The notes beneath the pieces were generated by a model. The model searched no databases. It was not told the origin of the DNA and worked only from the letters and a program-made list of their open reading frames with translations. Positions 54,841-64,000 of a DNA stretch of 64,000 nucleotides are shown here, piece after piece. The stretch lies in NCBI RefSeq assembly GCF_003286085.1, contig NW_020825289.1, positions 5,828,001-5,892,000 on the forward strand, read 5' to 3'. Position 1 is the stretch's first letter. Each line of letters opens with the position of its first letter. Made by a program: the position numbers and the translations under genes. Source of the DNA: Drosophila persimilis (lineage: Eukaryota > Arthropoda > Insecta > Diptera > Drosophilidae).

Positions 54841-57800
54841 CTAGATCCTGTCCTCTGCCAGTATCTCATTGAGCAGTCGATTGAGGCTGTCCAGGCCGGT
54901 GAGAAAGCCGCCGTCAGGTCCATGGTGAACGGGGGCCACGGGCGGAGTGGGTAGCATGCTGCCATTGCGTGGCACAAACGCTGTGTGAGCAAAGTCAATG
55001 AGGCGAACGTCCACAAAGCACTGCGAGTCGTCTGTGGGTGGCGCCGACATGTCCAGCGACTTGGAGCCATGCTGAAGCAGTGCAGAATTACGCTGTGGCG
55101 GCTCAATGCCACCACTGTTGTTGTTCTCCCCCTCAGCACCGGCACTCCCACTGCCACTGCCACTGGAACGACGCTCCAGCGAATCCAAGAGTATGCCTGC
55201 CATCATGGAGTTCGCAATGTTCTCACAGCTGCGCTGCGGGGCCGTCTTTGCGGGCGACGAGACGGTGGAGACGGGTGTCGAGGTGATCGTAGACTTTTTG
55301 GCCTCCCTGGAGTCGCAGTCATCGTGGGCAGCATAATGTTCGTCGTCGTCTTTGCAGCGCAGACGCTTGACAGCTCCCTTTACCGATTTGAGGGACGAGG
55401 CGCTGGAGGAGGCGGGTGAAACCAGAGACTTGACGGTGCCGCCGTTGGAGACACTCGAGTTACCGGCAGTGTGTGGAGGAGACGTTGGCTCAGTTCCGGT
55501 GCCTGCTGATGCCGCATCGAACGATTTGTAGCGCTTAAACATGGCCTCTGTGGATCCAATGACGCTGCCCTCATAGTCGGAACTGGCATCGTCAGAGCTG
55601 TTGTTGCCTATGGAAGAAATGAACTGTTAAACATCTGGCAACATTGGAAGATTGTCTCATCCTTACATGTTTGTCGACCGCTGGCCACGGCCTTGATCTG
55701 CTCGGACAGGCCGGAGAAGTCATCGCTGCTGTTGCTGCTGTAGTTCATCCAGGAGTCACCGGAATGTGGCGATGAGGTGGCCACGTTGGGCAAAGCTGGC
55801 TCTGGATCCAGGAATACTGTCTCTTCGGAAATTGGAATGAATGCGGGTGCGGGCTGCACACTGCTGCTCTGACCCTTGGCGCCCGCTGATTTCGCAGCCG
55901 TGACGCCACAGCTTCGTGGCGGTGGCATAGCAGCCGGGTGCGCCTGCTCCTCATCCTCTTCCTCGTCGGTGGTGGTAATGATGGCCGACGACTGCTTGAC
56001 CCCTCGGGCCGCTGCTTCCCCAAAACCGCGCTTGTGCAGATGGCGACGAGTGGCCAGATTCAGCAGACCGCTGGAATCGTTCGATGCATCAGCATCGTAG
56101 TTGCAGGCATCTCCACCCGTGCTGCTATTAGTGGCCGAGGCATTGCCGCTGTCAGCAGCTACCAGGTGCAGGTCCTCATCCGTGTCATGGGACTCCAGTT
56201 CGTCGCCTGCCTCATTTCCCGCCTCGTCCTCGTCTTCGATGTCGTCATCATCTATGCTGTTCTCCGGATGATAGTCGAAGGCCGTTGTCGCGATGGTCGC
56301 CGACTTGGGGGCCTCCGGCCACTCATCCAGGCTGATCGATGGAGGGTAGGCCATCGGATTCTCCTCGAAGCCCTCGTAGACAATGAGCAGGGAGCTGATG
56401 TGGACATGGGAAACATGGAAAGTAAGTCACAAAACTATCGGGAAACCTGAGGTGTCGATCTTACCAGGAGTAGAATCTGTAGCTGGACTGCTTCTCAATA
56501 ACTCTGCGCATCTGGAGCAGTCGCTGCAGGATCTTGCGGATCACGCGGATCCTCAGCCGGAAGCCGTTGTAGAAGAAATCATGAAGGGCCTTCTTGAAGC
56601 CATCCTCTTTCAGTTCCCGGCCCCAGTACTTGTCCCGCTTGGCATACTGCTCGAGATCGGCCTGGTATGTCTGCATGCCGCAGAGGCGTACACCTAGGGA
56701 GCCCGATGTGCTTGCCGCGCACTTGGCCATCTGCTTGGAGCGCTTCTCCGCCGAGGCGTCGTCCCCGTGCTGGCGGGTGCCCATCTTCAGGTCGAGAATG
56801 CAGGGATTGCGGAACTGCGAGGTGATGTTCTCGAGCATAAGGAAGTCTGCAAGGGCGAGGGGTTTAGTAACGATTCCCAAGACAAAGATGGAATACTCAC
56901 ATTGCTTGTTGGAGTTGTCAAGTTGGGAGATGCTCTTGATCACATCGGCTGCGTTGCCGTTCTTGTGGACCTTCATTCTGTAAATGTATTCCCGTATAGC
57001 TGGTTCTCATTCATGGCTAATTGATTGATTGACTTACCTAAGCACTTCGTCCCGCTTCCTCTTGGAGGCGCTCATCTTGCGGACGGGCACGGCGGCCGCG
57101 TCATCCCGGAAACTGGGCGAGTATCGCTTGTCCAGCTTAATGCCTCCCATGCTGGTGGCTTGCATGACGCCTGGAATAGATATAGAGTCGGGACCGGGAC
57201 GGCGATTAGTGGATTGTTGCTGAGCACAGGCGTCGCTTGATCTTGATCTTGTAGTTGTATGTAGTTTAGCATCGAATCGACACGACAGGACAAGTGGGGT
57301 CGGGTTAGGAGTTACGTTAGGCGAATGTATTATATGGACGCGGAGGCAACGGACCAACAGCGGGCTGCCCCCTGACTTATGCAAAAAGTTATCCAAACGA
57401 ATTAGCAGACAAATGGATAGAGTGGATCGACAGTGGAACAGACAAAGCCATATTCAAGTGAGCAAAACTCATCCTCAGACATTGATGGAATGATTTCTAT
57501 TAAACATCAGACAAAAACAGAAGGGTTCCCACAGACATTCGTATGGTTATGTATCGTAGTTGTAATAATAAAAAAAAAGTTATAGCCAATCGTAGACCTA
57601 ATCTAGGTCCAGTGAGTGCAAACAGTGAGAGACTTAACGAGCCAACGCAAGGACAGGTGCAGGAGAAGCAGGAGGAGCAGGGGGAACAGGAGGCGGTATG
57701 GTACTCAAAAATGAATTTCATTCAAATTTCCCTTCGGTGGATGATGGTTTTTGGGTGCCCTAAACTTAAGAGTAAATTAACTTAAAGGAAATCGGAACAT

Positions 57801-60800
57801 CTTAGCTAACATAATCGTATTGTAACTGGATTGTATCGTACTGTAGTTGTAATTGTAATTTTAAATTGTGGAGTGGTAATTAACATAGTATAGTAGGTAT
57901 GTAAAATAGATAGTAGATAGAGAGCTTTATTCATACAAACCCTTTTCGGCCATTGTCTTGCTTTCGCTTTGGCTTTGGCTTTGGCTCGCTTGCATTTCTA
58001 ATCGGCTGTGAGAGTCTCGGAGACGTGGAGGTCAGGAGACAGACAGAGCAGGGCCGATCGGATCGGTTAGGATCGGTAGGGAGACCGATACGAAGACGGA
58101 GACGGAGACGACGGCGACGGCTACGACAACAACGTTCGAGGGGAAGTTGCAGGGGCGGCACGAGCACGAGCACGATGTGCGTTCTGAACAAACACATGAA
58201 ATAAGACTCGATTTTGTTTGTTGCATTTCGGAAAATAGATTGGAAAAATTGCAATTTGTTTTGGTTTTGTTTGTTTTTAAAGATATTACTCTCTCTCTCT
58301 CTCTCTCCGGTTCGGATCAGTTCGGTTCGGTTTGGTTCTGGTTCTGCTTGGATATTGCTTGGGTCAGCCAGCGGCAGATCTCGAGATCGGTTCTGTCAGT
58401 CAGGCACCTCGAACCTTTGGATAATACGAGCATAGAGCGTATGTTTATGTAGTGGCAAGGGGCCGACCCACGACCCCCGACCCAGTCACCTATAGAGTGC
58501 CCGAATCGAGGGTGTAGTGGCTGCTGGCCTTAGTGGTTATTCATTCAATTTCAATTTGTAGAATTTTTGCAATCAAAAATTGTAAAATTGTACAATCTGA
58601 ATGGGGGATTTCACAGTTTGCAGGTGGTTTACTTTTACGTTACTTTACTTTTACTTTAGAGTGGCTTCTCTGGAGTTTTGTTTTTTTTTTTTATTATTTT
58701 GCGACTTACCCGACTTGCTGTCTGTTTTTCGGTTACTAACTAAAAGGTTTTGGTTTTTTATCATAATATTCTCTGGTTCTGGTTCTGGTACTGGTTCTGG
58801 CTGTGGCAGATACAACTTTTTTGTTTTCTCTTTTATTTTCGTATCTCGCTTTTCGTATTACAAATTCGTATTCGTTAAAGCTATGATTTAGCTACATATT
58901 AAGATGTATTTAAATGGTTCAGTCTTTTCCTCAGTTTTTCATTTCATTTCATTTTTTTTTTTTTCTTTTTTTGGTTTTCTTTTTTGTGCTCTGTTTTATT
59001 GTATTTCCATTTCAGTAAAACAACTTACAGACTATGGATGTATCACATATTTGTTAGGTTTTTATATGTAAGAGAAAAAAGATACTTAAAATAAAAATGA
59101 TATTCAAATGCGACTTTGGCTTTATCTAAGGACGATACAAGAGGATACAACGCATATTGTTTTCGTTTTCTTTTTGTTTGCTTTTTCATAATTTTTTGCT
59201 TGCTTGTTTTGTTGTTGCGAGTTAGTACAGAAACAAAAGTTCGATATACATTCTACGATATATAGTATGTATGTGTGTGTGTGTGTGTGTATATATAGCA
59301 AATTGGCGATTTCGAGACTCAAGACACATGACAAATCAATTGCTTGGCGCGATTCAAGCCGTATTCAGACTCGCTGTTCATTCATTCATTTTGTGATTCA
59401 TTTACTGTTATTATTCGTTTTAATTTCGACTCGATTTCATGGATATACTACATATTAAGTAGAACGATTCGGTTAGTTGTTTCGAAACGAAAGATCAAAT
59501 GAAGCGCTTCGATTGAATCGATAAGTTGGTAGTTCTTGAACGTGTGATCGCTGCGATCTGATCTGTGATCTGATCTGATTGGGGGGTGGCAATAAAGGCC
59601 GGTATCTTACCTTTGTATTTGGGCACAAACTTCAGTATGTCCTGCGGAATGTTCTGGTAGAAGTCCAACTCCCGCAAGTTCAGGGGCTTGATCACCGTCG
59701 ACTGGTTGAGCAGCAACAGGCGAGTGTGTCCTCCGACCTGCAAGAAAGAAGCACCGAATCCGACATTAAACACCAACATCCACTGATCTACTGTCGAGTT
59801 TTCAACTTTTCCAAATTGTGGCAATTTTTGAACTATTCCACCGTCCAGGCCTGCCCTGACGCTGACGCGTGTGCCATAGCCATAACCGACGGAATCTTAT
59901 CGCCTCCTACGTCATTTCTCGGTCTTAATCTGTGGAAGCTCAAGTGCTCGGACAGCGAAAGTGCGAAAAGTCCATTGGAGCCTCGAGCGAGTGCCGGAGC
60001 TTATTTCTCCATAAACAGCGGAGAAACAGCACAGAATATCCACTGGGCAAACAAAAATTCATATCGCTGCGAGACACTATCTCCAGATAAGGGGCAGAAC
60101 GACTGAGATATCAGTCATCTGCAAATGTCATTTGTTTCTATTCATTGTCAGGAAAATCACATTTGGAATACGTCCCTACCCCATAGTGGCGAATGCCCGA
60201 CAGTCTCCGGTAGAAACTCGCGGATACCGTCACCGGCGCCATGGAGTCGCTGCGGTTTCGCTTTGGGAAGTGGGGCGGCGCCAAGCGCTCGAAATCGACC
60301 AGCAAGCCCTTAACCAGGAACACCACCGCGGCCAGCAGCAGATCCATCTCCCGGGCTACGAATGCATCACTAACTTCGTTAGCCAGGCGCAGGCGGACCA
60401 CCAGGCACATAAAAGCCAAGTCCGTGGCCTTCGACCAAAACAATTACATGGTGGCTGGGGGCAAGGCGAAGAAGAGAATGTCTAACGCGAGACCGTCTAA
60501 CGCGGATCAGGGCATCACAACAAAGCGAGGCATGACAGTTGTGGAGGTGATCATGCCAATTAGGGACTCACTGGAGGGTAAATACAACTGTAACGCACTG
60601 CACGAGGGCCGCAAGGTGCTTAATGAGAAAATGCGGGTCCACGTGGACACGCTATTCAACATGCTGTTCTCCGCTACGTCGCCCTTCTTCCAGAAATTCC
60701 ACGAGATGCGAAATTCGACGGACCTCAAGCTGGGCGAGTGGCGGAAGAATGCCGCAGGTCTGAACGAGCGCGTCATCACGGTCACCGTCGCCCTCAAGGG

Positions 60801-61786
60801 CAACGTCGGCCCCAAAGTGGCCAAGGTCACCGAGACGCAGACCCTGCGCGACTGCACCCGCCCCGGCCAACTCTACTCCATCGATGCGACCAGCGTCAAT
60901 GCGGATATTCCCTATGCGGACTCCTTCATGGTCGCCATGCACCTGTGCCTGCGCGGCACCCCCGAGGGGCACACCAAGATCCTGGTCCTGGCCCAAGTCA
61001 AGATCGTCAAGCCTGTGTGGGCGGTGGTCCAGTCGTTCATCGAAAAGCACACCTACGCCGGAGTCGAGGAGTTCTTTCAGTCCCTCTACAGTGCGCTGCT
61101 CAGGGATCAGAGGCGTACCACGACGCTGCCTGCCAGCGGCTCCACTTATTAGAGCGGACAGTTTCCAATAAATACACATGCAGTTTGCACTAATCATAAT
61201 CGTAACCGTTTGCGTTTACTTGGAGGGGGTACTAACCTGATTGGAGAGCGGATGCAGCGCCACTTCATCTTCATTTTCGAGGGAATCCTTGCCGAGCAGA
61301 GAGGAGGCTTGCTTTGGCTTGCCGTCGACGGACGCCTCCGAGCACTGCCTTAGCCACGATGGATGGCCCTTGGAGCCGCCGGATACCCCAGATACTCCGT
61401 CTGAAGCAGCTACTGTGTCCAGCAATGGCTGCTGCTGTAGCTGTCTGCTGATGTTGTTGTTGCTGCCACTTCCACTGCCACTGCCACTGCCACTGCCACT
61501 GACAGTGCTGCTGGAACTGCTGGTGTTGCTGTTGCTCACCGACAGCTGCTGGAGATTGGCGGTTACCAGGCTGCTGCTTGTGCTGGTGCAGGTGCTAGTG
61601 CTCCTTGGGCCAACAACATGGTGCTGCTGCAGCTGCTGCTGGGGAAGGTGCTGATGGTGATGGGGTGTTGAGGGAGAGACCGACGTTGCCGTGGAGCCTG
61701 GCTGCTGTAGGAAGTTGGAGCCGCTGGCGAACTGCAGCTGAGACTGCAACTGGCTTAGGCTGGTGGAGATTTGGGCAACCAGTTCC

Positions 61787-61827
<41 letters not shown>

Positions 61828-61965
61828 TTGCTGTTGCTGCTGTTGCTGCTGTTGATGTAGATCACGTCCATGGATGCGCTGTTGCTGCTGTATATTTGGA
61901 ACATGCTGCTGATATGACGACAAGTCAGAATCTCCCATGCCCCAATCCCCCAAGAAATATACCAT
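54841..61965 (-). CDS. Ip6k: Inositol hexakisphosphate kinase (IP6K)
   Basis: 976-aa enzyme that turns InsP6 into the pyrophosphate InsP7. Minus-strand exons: 61965-61237, 59737-59611, 57170-57038, 56977-56901, 56846-56465, 56394-55679 and 55607-54841, all phases consistent. The ATG at 61965 follows an in-frame TGA 18 nt upstream. Conserved parts: [20 protein letters not shown], the IPK signature [18 protein letters not shown] (PxxxDxKxG), [22 protein letters not shown], and the C-terminal LIDFAHT and [19 protein letters not shown]. Insertions are long acidic or Ser-rich stretches in exons 6-7 and a polyglutamine N-terminus. Intron 1 holds a VASt-domain gene on the opposite strand. Confidence 0.93.
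57171..59610. other. Intron 2 of Ip6k
   Basis: 2.4-kb intron with a (CT)n run at about 58290-58306, (GT)n near 59272-59290 and long T-rich tracts near 58680 and 58950. No nested gene or transposon was recognised. Confidence 0.5.
60241..61152 (+). CDS. VASt-domain protein, intronless, nested in Ip6k
   Basis: 303-aa intronless gene antisense inside Ip6k intron 1. Residues about 95-300 form a VASt/StART-like domain as in GRAMD1/Aster sterol-transfer proteins ([75 protein letters not shown]). The first 90 residues are basic and Ser/Thr-rich. The GRAM domain and C-terminal membrane anchor of the full proteins are absent. GC-rich codon use differs from the flanking intron. AATAAA is at about 61167. 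Lack of introns and nesting suggest a retrogene from a GRAMD1 parent; the frame is intact, so it is probably functional. Confidence 0.85.
   Translation: MESLRFRFGKWGGAKRSKSTSKPLTRNTTAASSRSISRATNASLTSLARRRRTTRHIKAKSVAFDQNNYMVAGGKAKKRMSNARPSNADQGITTKRGMTVVEVIMPIRDSLEGKYNCNALHEGRKVLNEKMRVHVDTLFNMLFSATSPFFQKFHEMRNSTDLKLGEWRKNAAGLNERVITVTVALKGNVGPKVAKVTETQTLRDCTRPGQLYSIDATSVNADIPYADSFMVAMHLCLRGTPEGHTKILVLAQVKIVKPVWAVVQSFIEKHTYAGVEEFFQSLYSALLRDQRRTTTLPASGSTY
61786..61853. repeat. CAG/CAA repeat encoding polyglutamine in Ip6k
   Basis: On the minus strand about 23 uninterrupted Gln codons, mixed CAG and CAA, in exon 1. A second shorter Gln cluster lies near 61880. Confidence 0.9.
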
Positions 61966-61983
61966 TCCCTGCCGCGCGAATCA

Positions 61984-63293
61984 GTGTAACGAGCTCTGGT
62001 TCTTCTCCTTGTGGCTTCTGCTGCTGGTTTGCCCGCTCGACGCAGTTCACTCTGATGCGGCTTTGTTCTTCTGTCTGCAAATATAGATCATAAATTCCGT
62101 TACTAAATGGGCCATGTTCGCCGTAATCCCCATGGAATAACCCACAATCTGACCCGCTTGATCGGTTAATCGCTTTGATCGGGCACTGAACCGGTTCCGA
62201 CACTGCCCCCGGGGCCTCGGGCTCCCCAGCGACATCGGAACAAGTGCATTCTGACTGCCAGCAGGCGGTAAGCCGGGTTCAATGTCATTTCCGCCACGGA
62301 ACACGCACGCTCCGGAGCAACGAATGGTTCCGAGTCATGCCACACGCGATCACGGCATTTCTGTTCCGGTTACAATTCTGATGCAACTTGCGCGAGGACA
62401 TGCGACAGTTGCACGGAGATCTACTGGAAAGCCGTAGGGAACAATGGTCATGAACACCTCCCCACAGATCGAATAGCAAATCAGCTGAGAGATCATTCGC
62501 TCTGTGGATGACTGAATCATTCGATCCGAAGCACGTCTATCTCTCCGACAATAGCAATCAAATCGTTTAATGAAGCGTATTTATAATGGAATACAATTGG
62601 GATGCGAACGGGGGGACTGGGACGGGTAAGGGAACTCAATTTTTCAAGCGTGTGGCACGGGCATAGGTACGGAGCATCTGTAGATCGTTGATAGGATCGC
62701 AGACGGAATTGCGTTGCAGACAGGCTGCCACCACTCTCCGCTCTCTCCCTCCATCTAATCGGAACTGCAAACATGGAACTGCAGACGTCATAAAGATAAC
62801 AAAATCTATCTTTCTCTCTCTGTCTGTGTTTCTGATGCATATTTGCTTGCAATTATTACCTGCACCGTGTTTACCTGGGGCGTCGGGGCCCAGACCTAAG
62901 CGGTATAGATAACTTAGATATGGCCACAGATCAGATAGTAACTACTGTGCGGAACGACCCTTCGCCCGACTTCTGGGAACCACAAAGCGATTAAAAACAA
63001 CTGCGACTACGACTACGACGCCGGCCATTCTGTTAGGTTCAAGCGGCGATGATGAGGTTCATTAACTTGAGTGATTCATGCCGCTGCCGCCACCGACGGG
63101 CATTGTCTTGTCTACGCGAAAACAATACGGAGAAATATTATCGCTTTTCAAGAGCTAAGGCTACTCGCACAAGTTATTTTTAACGAAAGCCTTAAAATAA
63201 ATCATTTATTTACTTGTTTATTTTGTTCAATATTTACAGAGTTTCGGGGGAAAATGTCAGTCTAAAGACACACTCCGGCTCTCTACAGAGCTA
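61984..63293. other. Region upstream of Ip6k
   Basis: 1.3 kb that should hold the Ip6k 5' UTR and promoter. Open frames here are short. I saw no clear TATA box or DRE. Confidence 0.4.
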
Positions 63294-64000
63294 CACTACT
63301 AGCCAAAGTAATAGGTACACACTTATGAGCTTTCTTTCACGTCCTATAAAACTTTTCTAATAAACATAATTAAAAAATCAAATTTACTTTTAGTTTTCTA
63401 ATCTACAATAGACTACACAAATATTTATCATAAGCATTTTTCATTTCAAATATATATTTTATAATCGATTAAACCTTAAAATAACCAAAATAATAAGTAC
63501 AGCAATTCTACAAAGCGAAAAACTAAAAGCGTATCAACATTTTTCCACTTTTTTCTTATAATTTATAATCTTTTACTAGTATCCTATATAGCTAGACTTA
63601 TTTCGGATGACTTCGGCCATTCCTTTTGGCATACTAGCAATAAGATTGCGGGAAGTCTCCACTGGAATCTCATACCACGTTTTTTTCACAAATTCTCCAC
63701 AATTTTTGTTCAATTTAAAAAGTATTTTTACCAATAAGACGTTTCCAGTCACCCCAAAGGTTTTCAAATGGGTTCAAGTCAGGAGACTGACTAAACCAAG
63801 CCATAACGTTTACATTTTTTCCCGTAAACCAAGCCTTGACCAGCTTTGAGGTGTGCTTTGGATAATTTTCCTGTAGATAGACCCATCTCAAAGGCATGTT
63901 TTCCTCAGCATAAGGTTGCAAAATGTCTGCCAATATGTTTTTATACCCCAATTGGATCACAGGATCAGTTATGCGATGTACCGGCTCAACGCCTGCCAAG
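63294..64000 (-). mobile_element. Tc1-like DNA transposon, 3' end (decayed)
   Basis: The minus strand encodes the C-terminal part of a Tc1-type DDE transposase: PKHTSKLVKAWFTGKNVNVM, SPDLNPFENLWGDWKR and WYEIPVETSRNLIASMPKG. A frameshift near 63720 splits it, and the usual QDND second catalytic Asp reads QENY, so it is inactive. The end of the element appears to be CACTACTAGCCAAAGTAATA starting at 63294 after a TA dinucleotide, the Tc1 target. The 5' part lies beyond the window. Confidence 0.8.

Noticed and set aside
55938-56450. 170-codon plus-strand open frame over Ip6k exon 6
   Set aside because: Antisense of a low-complexity acidic Ip6k segment; no motif.
60652-61197. 181-codon minus-strand open frame
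   Set aside because: Shadow of the GC-rich VASt-domain gene on the plus strand.
1-64000. Search for CRISPR arrays, rRNA, tRNA and LTR-type or other virus-like elements
   Set aside because: No array, RNA gene or capsid, polymerase or LTR-like signature was recognised by eye; small RNA genes could have been missed.

Overview
This is a window of fly nuclear DNA. Short GT-AG introns, TATCGATA (DRE) promoter boxes and DINE-1/mini-me repeats point to Drosophila. The form of the repeat (a GTCY-type microsatellite inside a copy bounded by inverted 'tatacccgatact' ends) suggests the obscura group, which is inference. The genes between Tim10 and Ip6k look like neighbours from one stretch of Muller element C; I am moderately sure of this from memory of gene order.

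Layout. 1-5.0 kb: 3' part of the proteasome adaptor Ecm29. 5.4-11.5 kb: three CYP6-like cytochrome P450 genes. 12.4-17.6 kb: a dense housekeeping block with a METTL25-like methyltransferase, SmF nested antisense in its intron, LTO1, wash, an unnamed 63-aa membrane protein and Tim10. 17.8-23.1 kb: a leucine-rich-repeat gene, a small secreted protein, Tbp and eIF3k. 23.5-31.5 kb: a nine-exon gene that I read as stum, with an alternative last exon, followed by 4 kb of noncoding upstream DNA. 35.9-37.0 kb: NC2alpha. 37.1-42.3 kb: a repeat island made of an 805-bp inverted-repeat transposon with a target duplication, two ~1.1-kb inverted arms that carry a duplicated gene fragment and a ~120-bp minisatellite, and a DINE-1 copy in the loop. 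42.3-44.6 kb: Cmc4, an 88-aa membrane protein, an NDUFAF8-like factor and PIG-M, packed end to end. 44.7-46.7 kb: unrecognised fast-evolving genes and a broken copy. 48.2-49.6 kb: a probable pirk gene with NF-kB and GATA-like sites. 51.9-53.5 kb: Rae1 and ND-B12, tail to tail. 54.8-62 kb: Ip6k, with an intronless VASt-domain gene nested antisense in its first intron. 63.3-64 kb: the end of a decayed Tc1-like transposon.

The most notable theme is operon-like packing of small, mostly mitochondrial proteins. Three loci (LTO1/METTL25-like with 4 nt between; 63-aa protein/Tim10 with 53 nt; Cmc4/88-aa/NDUFAF8/PIG-M with a TAATG overlap, 9 nt and 19 nt) leave little or no room for separate promoters and look polycistronic. 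The TAATG overlap forms only if a small 3' intron of Cmc4 is removed, so splicing could tune translation of the second protein. The second theme is the palindromic island at 37.1-42.3 kb, whose outer limits coincide with inverted ends of the same transposon family.
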